DNA of 31,301 nt from Prevotella sp. UBA7551 (GCA_002479145.1 DLLX01000028.1:1-31301), one strand, 5' to 3'; shown: positions 9,611 through 17,819, numbered from the stretch's first letter. The notes: generated by a model from the sequence alone, not told the origin. Numbers and translations are program-made.

Positions 9611-10147
9611 CTATTTTGTTTTGGTATTAAACGTGCCCACTTTCCATTCAGCACCACCATCGATGATGTTCGGTAAACTTCCCCCCTTGTAATTTTCCTT
9701 GTCCAGATGCAATACAAGTTGGCTGCGATCAAAGACAGAGTTTTCAAAATCATTGGTGAATTTGATTGCCCCGAAATTGCAGGCGTTTACACAGAGCTGG
9801 CAAAACATACACTCTCCCAAATCATACTGGTAGTCAACAAGCTGCCTTTTCTTTTTCCCTGTTTCGGGGTTTTCCACCATCTCGTGAGTTATTTTAATGG
9901 TGGCATTAGGGCATGCCTTCTCGCACATTGTGCAAGCTACACACTTATGGTTACCATTCTCATCACGCACAAAGACAAGTCGACCCCTGTAACGCTTTGC
10001 AACATGCAAGGTGGTTTTTCGATTCTCAGGATACTGCTCGGTGCTCTTGGGCGTAAAAAACTCCCGGATGGTAGTTTTCAAACCCGTAGTTAGAGTTTTG
10101 AGTGCGTCTCCTATTTCACCAAAATAGGTTTCTTTATTATCTTCCAT
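9611..10147 (-). CDS. nuoI: NADH-quinone oxidoreductase subunit I (2x[4Fe-4S])
   Basis: NuoI carries clusters N6a and N6b, which hand electrons to N2 in NuoB. The 178-aa protein has two ferredoxin motifs: C69-x2-C72-x2-C75-x3-C79-P and C113-x2-C116-x2-C119-x3-C123. The second lacks the usual proline after its last cysteine (CNFGAI). With nuoE, nuoF and nuoG missing, NuoI is the likely entry point for electrons from an outside donor such as ferredoxin or flavodoxin. That role is inferred from the gene set, not shown by the sequence. Confidence 0.96.
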   Translation of the reverse strand: MEDNKETYFGEIGDALKTLTTGLKTTIREFFTPKSTEQYPENRKTTLHVAKRYRGRLVFVRDENGNHKCVACTMCEKACPNATIKITHEMVENPETGKKKRQLVDYQYDLGECMFCQLCVNACNFGAIKFTNDFENSVFDRSQLVLHLDKENYKGGSLPNIIDGGAEWKVGTFNTKTK

Positions 10148-10176
10148 TTTAAATTTACGCTATTTTAATCTCAACG

Positions 10177-11262
10177 TCAGAGCGTCAGCCCAAAAGCAAC
10201 GCAGAAAGCAGATACGGCTAAAGTGAGTAACATTAGCGGCATGAGGTACTTCCATTCCAACTTAAGTATCTGATCGATACGCAGACGGGGGAATGTCCAA
10301 CGAATCCACATCAAGATAAATACAAGGAAAAAGGTTTTGCCAAAGAACCAAATAAAGCCTGGAATAAGGTTCATCAGATGGTCAAATCCCTCTATCCCAA
10401 TGTTCAATGGCGCCCATCCGCCAAGGAAGACGCCTGCTGCCAGGCCTGCAATGACAAATAAGTTTAGGTATTCGGCAAGGTAGTAAAAACCGAAACCCAT
10501 ACCACTGTATTCAGTGTGATAACCGGCTGTAAGCTCACTTTCTGCTTCTGCGAGGTCAAAAGGACCACGGTTGGCCTCTGCGTTGCCTGCAATAAGGAAT
10601 ACGACAAATGCGACAAGAGCAGGAATGTGGCCTTGTATAATGAGCCAATTCCATGGTCCAGTCTGCGCCTCAACTATATCACTCATCTGCATTGTGCCCA
10701 AAAAGACCACGGCAATAATATAGCACAAGCCCAATGACATCTCATAGGAGATAAGCTGCACCGCACCGCGCATAGCAGAAACTACAGAGTACTTATTATT
10801 TGAAGCCCATCCAGCCATAAAAATACCAATCACTCCAAGCGAGGAGACTGCGGTAATCATGAATAAGCCAACGTTGAAATCGAGGACTTCCATGCCTTTG
10901 TTAAAAGGAAGGAAAGAGAATGTACCCACCGATGCCACCATCACGAGAATAGGAGCAAGGTAATACAGAAGTTTATCTGCCCGGTCTACATCGAAGATCT
11001 CCTTAGTGAGCATCTTCACAACATCGGCGAATACTTGGAAGATACCCCAAGGGCCAACTCGCATAGGACCAACACGGCACTGGAAATATGCACAAACTTT
11101 CCGTTCCATGAATATCAGGACTATACAGATGAGCGCATAGGCCGTGAGTACAATGACGCCCACAAGCACGCATTCTATCAGTATGGCCCAGAAATTGCTT
11201 AGCCCACACGTCTGTCGGAGCAGAGTATCGAACCAATTCGTAACTATACTAAAATCAAACAT
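10177..11262 (-). CDS. nuoH: NADH-quinone oxidoreductase subunit H
   Basis: NuoH is the membrane subunit that forms the quinone chamber with NuoB and NuoD. It has 361 aa and about eight membrane segments. Highly conserved blocks are ERKVCAYFQCRVGPMRVGPWG, the acidic loop region FDLAEAESELTAGYHTEYSG, and the C-terminal LMWIRWTFPRLRIDQ. It lies between nuoCD (39 nt upstream) and nuoI (29 nt downstream), as in other Bacteroidota nuo operons. Confidence 0.97.
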   Translation of the reverse strand: MFDFSIVTNWFDTLLRQTCGLSNFWAILIECVLVGVIVLTAYALICIVLIFMERKVCAYFQCRVGPMRVGPWGIFQVFADVVKMLTKEIFDVDRADKLLYYLAPILVMVASVGTFSFLPFNKGMEVLDFNVGLFMITAVSSLGVIGIFMAGWASNNKYSVVSAMRGAVQLISYEMSLGLCYIIAVVFLGTMQMSDIVEAQTGPWNWLIIQGHIPALVAFVVFLIAGNAEANRGPFDLAEAESELTAGYHTEYSGMGFGFYYLAEYLNLFVIAGLAAGVFLGGWAPLNIGIEGFDHLMNLIPGFIWFFGKTFFLVFILMWIRWTFPRLRIDQILKLEWKYLMPLMLLTLAVSAFCVAFGLTL

Positions 11263-11301
11263 TACTTCGAGTTTTACATGAAATTACATATCTTGAACGG
11301 A

Positions 11302-12873
11302 TTACCGGTCGAGGTCAGGGATGACAAAATCAATAGAGGCACCAGTGGCCACAAGGTCGGCAATCTTTTGACCGCGCAGCATCTTATCGAAAGCGCCGAC
11401 AAGGGTCAACCCCATGGGGCGCATTTTCAAGCGGTAAGGGCTCTTGTCTCCACGGCTATCGAGATAGATCCCGAATTCCCCAGCTCCGCCCTCGACGGAA
11501 AACCACCATTGGCCTTCTGGCACTTTGATGATAGGCTTCTGCTTGATATAGTAATCACCCTCGGGAATATTATCTATAAGCTGTTCGATAATATGAAGAC
11601 TTTCATACATTTCATAAACATGAACCATGTATCGCGCCATAGAATCAGCACTCGTCAATGTGATTTCCTTAAACTCTACTTTGTCGTAAAGATCATACGG
11701 ATGATTCTTACGCACGTCATTATGCCATCCGGCAGCACGGCCAGCAGGACCTGTGAGTGCATAATTGATGGATTCTTTCAAATCTAATGGGCCACAATCC
11801 TCCAATCGTTTGTGTGTGATGACATTGTCGCCAAACACGTCAAGGTATTCTTGAATCATCGGACGGAAGTACTTGCAGAATGCCTTCACATTGCTAACAA
11901 AGTGTGGATCAATGTCTGCTTGCAGTCCACCGATTCGATAATAGTTCTGTATAAGGCGGCCTCCCGTGGTCTCCTCCATCACGTTGAGCAGATGCTCTCG
12001 GTCTCTCATGCAATAGAGGAAAGCTGTCAACGCACTCAAATCCTGGGCGCAAGTTCCGAGAAATAGCAGATGGTTGTCAATGCGTTGGAGCTCATCCATG
12101 ATAGTTCGTATATAATGGATGCGGTCGCTCAGCTCTACTCCCATAGCTTCTTCTATGACGCCCACCAGTGCATGGCGGTGCATCATGGCGCAAAGATAAT
12201 TCAGACGGTCTGTGAATCCGAGTATTTGAGGATACGTCATGCTTTCCGCCATCTTCTCCATACCGCGGTGAATGTATCCAAGATGCGGGTAGACATGTTT
12301 AATGGTCTCGCCATTCACTACGGTTTCCAGGCGTAACACACCATGCGTAGAAGGATGGTTTGGGCCGAAGTTCATCACAAAATCGTCATCGTCCATCAAC
12401 TGATGGCGCGTGGCGACAAGGTTGCCATCTTGACCCAGGTTCCACTCCGTTGCCCAATCCTCAGAAGGTTCATCAGTATCGGGAAAGCGATTGGCCTCAG
12501 GACTCATGTCGAAATTCTTTCGAAGCGGCCACCCCTTGAAGTCGTTGCGCATGAAAAGGCGACGCATGTCAGGATGTCCCAGAAACTTTATACCGAGGAA
12601 ATCATAGACCTCACGCTCCAACAAATCTGCTGCTCGCCATAATTTCAGCACAGACGGAATGACATAGTCCTCGCCAATCTGCTTGGCTATAATTCGCGTG
12701 GAGCAACGTTCATGCGTTTGTGTATTCTCCAGAATATAGATACAACCTAACCCTTCTTCGCCGAAGTCCTCTCCAATGATGGTGACAAGATAGTCGAAAT
12801 GTTTCTCGCTATACAGCCTCCCCATTTCATGAGAAAAGCTGTCGAATGTGAGTTCAATATTTTGCAGTTTCAT
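11302..12873 (-). CDS. nuoCD: Fused NADH-quinone oxidoreductase subunits C and D
   Basis: This is the peripheral-arm subunit pair, and the NuoD half forms much of the quinone site. The 523-aa single chain carries a NuoC domain at about 1-125, with the signature EREVYDFLGIKFLGHPDMRRL, then a short linker rich in acidic residues, then NuoD from about 160, beginning NFGPNHPSTHGVLRLE (the quinone-site His lies in HPSTHG, 173-178). Fusion of C and D also occurs in E. coli, but the fused chain here is shorter (E. coli is about 600 aa). No frameshift is seen across the junction. Confidence 0.96.
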   Translation of the reverse strand: MKLQNIELTFDSFSHEMGRLYSEKHFDYLVTIIGEDFGEEGLGCIYILENTQTHERCSTRIIAKQIGEDYVIPSVLKLWRAADLLEREVYDFLGIKFLGHPDMRRLFMRNDFKGWPLRKNFDMSPEANRFPDTDEPSEDWATEWNLGQDGNLVATRHQLMDDDDFVMNFGPNHPSTHGVLRLETVVNGETIKHVYPHLGYIHRGMEKMAESMTYPQILGFTDRLNYLCAMMHRHALVGVIEEAMGVELSDRIHYIRTIMDELQRIDNHLLFLGTCAQDLSALTAFLYCMRDREHLLNVMEETTGGRLIQNYYRIGGLQADIDPHFVSNVKAFCKYFRPMIQEYLDVFGDNVITHKRLEDCGPLDLKESINYALTGPAGRAAGWHNDVRKNHPYDLYDKVEFKEITLTSADSMARYMVHVYEMYESLHIIEQLIDNIPEGDYYIKQKPIIKVPEGQWWFSVEGGAGEFGIYLDSRGDKSPYRLKMRPMGLTLVGAFDKMLRGQKIADLVATGASIDFVIPDLDR

Positions 12874-12895
12874 CTTTCTGTCAGCTTAGGTAGCG

Positions 12896-13618
12896 TTAAT
12901 CCTCCAATTCCTTCTTTGCGTCAAAGTCCTTGGGAACATCCGTTACAATGATTGGGGCACGTTTGCCCAATTTTTCATCGGCAACGAGATTGGCATTGCT
13001 TAATCCATGAAGCCCGCCCTTTTCCATGGAGCGTTCACGTTCTTCACGGGTCATCTTATGATTGGCTCCACCAAAGAACTTTTCCACTTTTACTTTGCGC
13101 TGCAACTGCATCATGCCATAGAGAATAGCCTCAGGCCGTGGAGGACATCCTGGTATATAAACATCAACAGGGACAAGCTCGTCAATGCCCCTCACCACAC
13201 TATAACTTTTTTTAAATGGCCCCCCAGAGATAGCACAGCCTCCCACAGCAACGACATATTTCGGCTCAGCTATTTCGTCATAGAGTCGCTTAAAGACAGA
13301 CGCCATTTTGTTGGTGATGGTTCCCGCACACATGATGAGGTCAGCTTGGCGAGGGGAATTGCGTGTCACCTCGAACCCGAAACGAGCAAAATCATACCGG
13401 GCACAGCCCACAGCCATGAACTCTATACCACAACAACTGGTTCCGAAAGTGAGCGACCACAACGAGTTGCTGCGTCCCCAGTCGATTGCCTGGTCAAGCG
13501 AACCAAGGATAACGTTAGTTCCTCCAGCATTCAATTCCTGCGCCAGTTTCTCCAATGTCACGTTGTCCTTAAATTCCTCATAAGGGATGGACTTAATCTT
13601 TGGCTTTCTCATTTCCAT
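12896..13618 (-). CDS. nuoB: NADH-quinone oxidoreductase subunit B (cluster N2)
   Basis: NuoB holds cluster N2, the direct electron donor to quinone. The four ligands are visible: C62-C63 in GTSCCGIEF, C128 in VGGCAISGG and C158 in IPGCPPRPE. The 240-aa protein has a C-terminal extension of roughly 65 residues past the core (KMTREERERSMEKGG onward) that is hydrophilic and probably peripheral. Two starts are possible: ATG at 13618 (MEMRKPK, 10-nt overlap with nuoA) or ATG at 13612 (MRKPK), which gives a classic ATGA overlap and may be the real one. Confidence 0.96.
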   Translation of the reverse strand: MEMRKPKIKSIPYEEFKDNVTLEKLAQELNAGGTNVILGSLDQAIDWGRSNSLWSLTFGTSCCGIEFMAVGCARYDFARFGFEVTRNSPRQADLIMCAGTITNKMASVFKRLYDEIAEPKYVVAVGGCAISGGPFKKSYSVVRGIDELVPVDVYIPGCPPRPEAILYGMMQLQRKVKVEKFFGGANHKMTREERERSMEKGGLHGLSNANLVADEKLGKRAPIIVTDVPKDFDAKKELED

Positions 13619-13971
13619 TCCAACGCTCCTTTCCGCCAGGCATAGGCCAAGCCAAAGACCAGAACCAACATGAAGAACCCAATGGAAAAGAGCATCGCGC
13701 CGCCATTTTCACCCGACAACTTTCCGAAGACCGTAGCCCAGGGATAAAGAAACACGGTCTCCACATCGAACATAAGGAAGAGTATTGCGAACAAATAGTA
13801 TCCCACATGCATGGGTACCCATGATGTGCCATAGGTTGGAATACCACACTCGAAAGGCTCACCCTTCACTGGATTGTAGCTCCTTGGGCCTATCAGTTTA
13901 GCAATAGCGTATGCTGCTACCACCAAGACAATACCCGTAAGGAGTACGGTTACTAACAGTGTGAAAATCAT
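13609..13971 (-). CDS. nuoA: NADH-quinone oxidoreductase subunit A
   Basis: NuoA is a three-helix membrane subunit at the arm junction of complex I and the first gene of the operon. The 120-aa protein has the conserved block GEPFECGIPTYGTSWVPMHVGYY with its family-typical cysteine (FECG), followed by LFLMFDVETVFLYPWA, which carries the conserved Asp-Glu pair. A good Bacteroidota promoter lies about 90 nt upstream. The stop overlaps nuoB. Confidence 0.96.
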   Translation of the reverse strand: MIFTLLVTVLLTGIVLVVAAYAIAKLIGPRSYNPVKGEPFECGIPTYGTSWVPMHVGYYLFAILFLMFDVETVFLYPWATVFGKLSGENGGAMLFSIGFFMLVLVFGLAYAWRKGALEWK

Positions 13972-14060
13972 AACAAATTATAATATAGCTATTTTGAAAA
14001 TCATTGTTGTTGGATGCCTGTCGAAAACATAAAGGAATCTTATAGGCTTTTAACCGTATG

Positions 14061-14092
14061 CAAAGGTACAAAGAAATATATAATGTCGCAAA
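14061..14092 (-). promoter_or_regulatory. Promoter of the nuo operon (Bacteroidota type)
   Basis: On the minus strand the -33 box TTTG (14092-14089) is separated by exactly 20 nt from the -7 box TACCTTTG (14068-14061). This matches the known Bacteroidota primary-sigma consensus (TTTG, 19-21 nt, TAnnTTTG). Transcription would begin near 14055, giving an untranslated leader of about 85 nt before nuoA. Confidence 0.8.
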
Positions 14093-14280
14093 GGAATAGA
14101 AAGAAAATTTGCCAACTCGACTTTGCAAAAGTTCTGTGTTTTGCACAATAGAAGATTTCTGCTTCACCTGATGAATAATAGATTTAGACAAGGGCATCCG
14201 CTGTTACTCCTTGCCCAAGCACTACAGAGCTTTTGCAGACCACACCACAAGTAGAGGCCTTCCCAAAATATGTTTAAATG

Positions 14281-14312
14281 TTTGTCGCTCTCACTGGAAA
14301 TGACTACCTTTG
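14281..14312 (+). promoter_or_regulatory. Promoter of the acyl-CoA synthetase gene (Bacteroidota type)
   Basis: The -33 box TTTG at 14281-14284, an exact 20-nt spacer and the -7 box TACCTTTG at 14305-14312 form a perfect match to the Bacteroidota consensus. Transcription would start around 14319, some 20 nt before the ATG at 14341, so the leader is short. Confidence 0.82.
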
Positions 14313-14340
14313 CATCAAATCTTTTAACTGAATCATACCT

Positions 14341-16431
14341 ATGATTAACCAGCAATTATTGAAACCAGAGAGTATCGTCGTAGTGGGCGGCTCCAACAAT
14401 GTGCATAAGCCAGGTGGTGCCATCGTGCGCAATCTGTTGCAGGGCAATTATCAAGGTGCGTTGCGTATCATCAATCCCAAGGAAGACGAGGTGCAAGGCA
14501 TCAAGGCCTACCATACCCCCGAGGAGCTTCCTCCTACGGACATGGCCATTTTGGTCGTAGCGGCAAAGTTTTGTCCTGATTACGTCGAATATTTGGCTAA
14601 AGACAAAAATGTACGCGCGTTCATTATAATTTCAGCAGGATTTGGAGAGGAGACCCAAGCTGGCGCAGTGCTTGAGCAGCAAGTGCTCGATGCTTGCGAC
14701 AAGTATGGTGCATCGCTCATTGGACCCAACTGCATTGGTGTGATGACCAACTACTATCACGGTGTATTTACAAAGCCCGTGCCTACACTTAATCCTAAGG
14801 GGGCCGACTTTATCAGCGGATCAGGGGCTACGGCAGTCTTCATATTAGAGTCTGCTGTGCAGAAAGGATTGCAGTTCAACTCCGTTTGGAGCATTGGCAA
14901 CGGCAAGCAGATAGGCATTGAGGACGTACTCCAGTACATGGATGAGCATTTTGATGCGGAGCACGACTCCCGCATCAAGCTCCTTTATATAGAGAACATC
15001 TCCAATCCTGACAAGTTTCTGCTCCATGCCAGCAACTTGATAGCCAAAGGATGCCGTATCGCCGCCATCAAGGCAGGTAGCTCGGCCAGCGGTTCGCGCG
15101 CAGCATCGTCCCACACGGGTGCCATCGCTTCCAGCGACTCCGCCGTAGATGCACTATTCCGCAAGGCGGGCATAGTACGTTGCTATGGGAGGGAAGAGCT
15201 GACGACCGTGGGCTGTATCTTCTGGGTGCTTGAGGAAGACTCCAAATTCCATGTCCAGACTGACTCGAAGTTAGACAACTTTGCTATTGTTACCCACGCA
15301 GGAGGACCGGGCGTAATGCTAACAGACGCACTTTCTAAGGGGGGAATGAACGTTCCTGCCTTTGCTGGAGAGGGCGCAGACCGGCTCAAAGCCAACCTTC
15401 TGCCTGGATCTTCCGTTCACAATCCCATAGATATCCTTGCCACGGGTACGCCAGAGAACCTTGCCACGGCCATCGATGCCTGCGAGAAAGACTTCCCTGA
15501 AGCCGATGCCATCTTCGTCATCTTTGGCTCTCCCGGCTTGGTCACCCTGTATGAGGCCTACGATGTGCTCGACAAGAAGATCCGCAAGTGCAGCAAGCCC
15601 ATATTCCCCATCCTCCCCTGCCTCAATACGGCTGGCCCAGAGGTGGCAGAATTCTTGAGCAAAGGACACGTTAATTTTGCTGACGAGGTCGTACTGGCCA
15701 CAGCTTTGGCGCAAGTGCGTAACACACCAAAGCCTGCCCAATGCGAGACCGACCTTGAGGGAGTTGACGTTCAAGGCATCCGCCGCGTCATTGACGGCAT
15801 TAAGAACAACGGATACATTGCCCCACAGAAAGTACGCGAGCTGCTTTCCTGCGCTGGCATACCCATGGTACCTGAGTATGTTTCTGCCAACCAGGAGGAA
15901 CTGATTGCAGAAGCCGAGAAGATGAGTTATCCCATTGTGGCTAAGGTTGTGGGACCAGTCCATAAGAGTGATGTAGGCGGCGTCACGCTCAACATCCGCA
16001 ATAAGGAGCAACTTGCCCAAGAGTTCGACCGCATGATGAAGATTAAAGACGCTACGGCTGTCATGATTCAAAAGATGATATCCGGCACAGAGTTGTTCAT
16101 CGGCGCAAAGTATGAGAATCGATTTGGTCACATCGTGCTCTGTGGTCTGGGCGGTATCTTCGTCGAAGCGCTCAAGGACGTCGCAAGTGGTCTGGCACCA
16201 TTGACCATGTCAGAGGCCGAGGCGATGATTCGTTCGCTCCGTGGCTACAAAATTCTTCAGGGCACGCGTGGTCAAAAGGGCATCAATGAGAAGCGCTATG
16301 CCGAGATTATCGTGCGCCTCTCCATCCTGCTCCGCCACGCCACGGAGATTAAGGAGATGGACATCAACCCATTGCTCGCCGAAGGCGATGCCATAACGGC
16401 GGTTGATGCGCGCATCTTGATTGAAAAATAA
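14341..16431 (+). CDS. ADP-forming acetate/acyl-CoA ligase, single chain (alpha-beta fusion)
   Basis: The predicted enzyme interconverts acyl-CoA + ADP + Pi and acid + CoA + ATP, a substrate-level phosphorylation step in the cytosol. The 696-aa chain begins with a CoA-binding Rossmann domain (ESIVVVGGSNNVHKPGGA near the N-terminus). A succinyl-CoA-ligase-like flavodoxin fold follows, with the phospho-accepting histidine H258 in SSHTGAIASSD, then a second ligase domain. From about residue 480 comes a C-terminal ATP-grasp domain (YPIVAKVVGPVHKSDVGGV; later MIQKMISGTELFIGAKYE). Domain order and length fit the fused NDP-forming acyl-CoA synthetases. The exact acyl substrate (acetate, propionate, aryl acids) cannot be read from the sequence. 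It is transcribed alone, divergently from nuo. Confidence 0.9.
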   Translation: MINQQLLKPESIVVVGGSNNVHKPGGAIVRNLLQGNYQGALRIINPKEDEVQGIKAYHTPEELPPTDMAILVVAAKFCPDYVEYLAKDKNVRAFIIISAGFGEETQAGAVLEQQVLDACDKYGASLIGPNCIGVMTNYYHGVFTKPVPTLNPKGADFISGSGATAVFILESAVQKGLQFNSVWSIGNGKQIGIEDVLQYMDEHFDAEHDSRIKLLYIENISNPDKFLLHASNLIAKGCRIAAIKAGSSASGSRAASSHTGAIASSDSAVDALFRKAGIVRCYGREELTTVGCIFWVLEEDSKFHVQTDSKLDNFAIVTHAGGPGVMLTDALSKGGMNVPAFAGEGADRLKANLLPGSSVHNPIDILATGTPENLATAIDACEKDFPEADAIFVIFGSPGLVTLYEAYDVLDKKIRKCSKPIFPILPCLNTAGPEVAEFLSKGHVNFADEVVLATALAQVRNTPKPAQCETDLEGVDVQGIRRVIDGIKNNGYIAPQKVRELLSCAGIPMVPEYVSANQEELIAEAEKMSYPIVAKVVGPVHKSDVGGVTLNIRNKEQLAQEFDRMMKIKDATAVMIQKMISGTELFIGAKYENRFGHIVLCGLGGIFVEALKDVASGLAPLTMSEAEAMIRSLRGYKILQGTRGQKGINEKRYAEIIVRLSILLRHATEIKEMDINPLLAEGDAITAVDARILIEK

Positions 16432-16446
16432 GCATTCTTTATCGAG

Positions 16447-16481
16447 TCGCCCTCCCCAGTAATGGAGGAGGGCGATTTTCT
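16447..16481 (+). terminator. Intrinsic terminator of the acyl-CoA synthetase gene
   Basis: A perfect 9-bp stem (TCGCCCTCC at 16447-16455 with GGAGGGCGA at 16467-16475) and an 11-nt loop are followed by TTTTCTTT. It begins 15 nt after the stop codon. Confidence 0.82.
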
Positions 16482-16659
16482 TTGCCCGGCTGAATAAAGT
16501 CGGGGAGGGGATTCATCTGATAAAAAACATGCTCTTCCGGAATTTGGAGTGATGGCATAAAAAGAATGTGTCGTTTTAGCTTTGGCTTTTGCAAGTCCTC
16601 ACAACAAGTAATTTGTGTAATACTTACATCTACAACCGACATTGTTTTTATAGGCTATA
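16482..16659. other. Non-coding stretch between terminator and MITE-like element
   Basis: I see no supported gene here. A short minus-strand ORF (16439-16642) runs straight through the terminator and has no recognisable features, so it is not annotated. The last bases, TATA at 16656-16659, are one copy of the apparent target duplication of the neighbouring element. Confidence 0.5.
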
Positions 16660-16854
16660 GGGATGTTCTATAAATTAAAGTACTAATATTCAGTGAATTA
16701 CTTGCATATTAAGCAAAAAAGTCGAGTTCATCCGACATTTCGCGTGATACGACAGTCGTGCAGTGCATATAACCTTAGATTGAAATACCTTTCATCTCTA
16801 AAGCCATATGCATTGCGTTTCATAACCTTTATCTTATTGTTTATAGAACATCCC
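16660..16854. mobile_element. MITE-like 195-bp element with IS5-type ends
   Basis: The element begins GGGATGTTCTATA (16660-16672) and ends with the exact reverse complement TATAGAACATCCC (16842-16854). It is flanked by TATA on both sides (16656-16659 and 16855-16858), consistent with a 4-bp target duplication, although this is a weak signal in AT-rich DNA. Its first 66 bp match the end of the IS5-type fragment at 18168 (read on the minus strand) with only about five differences. It encodes no transposase, so it looks like an internally deleted, non-autonomous derivative of that element. Confidence 0.72.
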
Positions 16855-17188
16855 TATATAGTTTGTGCTCTCGTATACCGACAAGGCTATAGACTATAGG
16901 CTGCCAATTCATGTTGGTATTGGCATCACTATTCTCGAATGCTCCGTACACATCCAAGCCGCCACCAAATGGTTTACCTTCTTTCATGTCGTCATATGGC
17001 TGCTTGAGAATCCACATAATGCGTGGAGAAGACTTGCAATAGCCTTCTATGTTAAACACACCGTCGGTTAAAGGTTGAAGGCCATCGTTAGAAAGTTCCA
17101 ACTTTTTAGCCAATTCAAAAATTTTGCTTTTGATTAGTTCCTGACCACTACGTATATTGTCAGGTGAAATAGATTCCAACTTTTCCAC
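16841..17188 (-). pseudogene. Fragment of an unknown conserved gene, 3' end disrupted at the MITE-like element
   Basis: The 115-codon frame reads VFNIEGYCKSSPRIMWILKQ followed by PYDDMKEGKPFGGGLDVYG in its middle. This resembles hypothetical proteins of about 200 aa or more that I recall from Bacteroidota, with an RIMWILKxPYDD core; I cannot name a function. The last few codons and the stop lie inside the 195-bp element. Removing the element and one TATA copy still gives a stop three codons later, so the 3' part was probably lost by more than this insertion. The apparent start is GTG, and an in-frame stop sits just three codons upstream of it, so the 5' end is doubtful too. It is best treated as a remnant. 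Confidence 0.5.
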
Positions 17189-17510
17189 AGGGGTTTACGT
17201 AATTTTGTATTATGACTCCAATTCGGACAGTTAAAATTCTTTACTTATACACACATAAAAGCGTGAAGCCAGTTCTGTCACTCGTTCCACAGTGTAAAGG
17301 GCTTCGCATTGCCCTGTTCGACAGTTACGCCTTATAAATATAGTCTGCTTCCCCCTCTGCCCATCGGGGCTTCCGGCAGGTGTTCAGACAGGGCAAAGAT
17401 AAGCATTTATTTTTAATTTTCTTATACTTCTTTCAGAAAATATTTCTCACTTTTCAATTTTGCAATATAAGAACGATATAATATACTGATACTCAATATG
17501 TTGCAATATA

Positions 17511-17592
17511 GCCTCTTTCGCGTCGCCATTCAGCCTCTTTTACGTTGCCATATCGGCTGAATTACAAGGTCATATAGGCCCTATTACAAGGC
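17511..17592. repeat. Short 22-bp-periodic degenerate repeat cluster
   Basis: GCCTCTTTCGCGTCGCCAT (17511-17529) recurs 22 bp later as GCCTCTTTTACGTTGCCAT (17533-17551, three differences). After a 6-bp offset, ATTACAAGG (17561-17569) recurs 22 bp later (17583-17591). The two pairs are unlike each other in sequence but share the 22-bp spacing. Origin and role are unknown. Confidence 0.5.
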
Positions 17593-17687
17593 AAAAGGAA
17601 CGAGGGTGGGTACAAGATGATTTTCATCGATGCAGAAAGCAGGATTGGCAATGCTGTTGGCCAATAGATTGAGGTAGAAATTCATAT

Positions 17688-17723
17688 AAAAAATCCCGAA
17701 GTCCTGAGCTATAGGGCTTCGGG
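17688..17723 (-). terminator. Terminator-like hairpin, minus strand
   Basis: CCCGAAGTCCT (17695-17705) pairs with AGGGCTTCGGG (17713-17723) with a single G-T wobble and a 7-nt loop. On the minus strand the stem is followed by ATTTTTT (17694-17688), giving an intrinsic-terminator shape. It would stop transcripts leaving the IS remnant to its right, or it may be all that remains of a lost minus-strand gene. Confidence 0.6.
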
Positions 17724-17774
17724 TAATTCCTTGATACGGTCTTGAGCTTTTATGAGCTTTTATCGCAAGTTATA

Positions 17775-17819
17775 CCTTAATTCCACAACACTATTATAAA
17801 TTAAACTTTTTAAGTGCCT
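17775..17819. repeat. IS1380-type inverted repeat, left copy
   Basis: This 45-bp arm starts CCTTAATTCCACAACAC and ends TTTTTAAGTGCCT. It is the reverse complement of 18425-18469 except for one base (A versus G in CCRCAAC). Confidence 0.85.

Larger units (their letters stand above)
13972..14340. other. Divergent intergenic region between nuoA and the acyl-CoA synthetase
   Basis: The 369 bp hold no credible gene. They contain the minus-strand nuo promoter and the plus-strand promoter of the CoA ligase, both with the 11-mer TACCTTTGCAT at the -7 region. The roughly 190 bp between the two promoter cores could hold regulator sites, but no clear palindrome is seen. Confidence 0.7.
17189..17774. 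other. Gene-free stretch with repeat cluster and hairpins
   Basis: No gene is supported in these 586 bp. Three structures stand out: an imperfect hairpin at about 17261-17309 (GAAGCC pairing with GGCTTC, plus a smaller inner CTGT/ACAG pairing); a 22-bp-periodic repeat cluster at about 17511-17592; and a terminator-like hairpin at 17688-17723. The sequence around 17400-17510 is AT-rich. This looks like decayed intergenic or mobile DNA. Confidence 0.6.

Noticed and set aside
11262..11302. Hidden nuoE, nuoF or nuoG between nuoCD and nuoH
   Set aside because: Only 39 bp separate the two genes; no flavoprotein or [2Fe-2S] subunit motif is seen anywhere in the window.
15319..16131. 270-aa antisense ORF inside the acyl-CoA synthetase
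   Set aside because: It is opposite an intact, well-recognised gene and has no domain features.
16439..16642. 67-aa minus-strand ORF after the acyl-CoA synthetase
   Set aside because: It runs through a perfect terminator hairpin, has proline-rich junk-like composition and no family resemblance.
17511..17592. Short 22-bp-spaced repeats as a mini-CRISPR
   Set aside because: The copies are not uniform, no spacer pattern exists and no cas genes are near.
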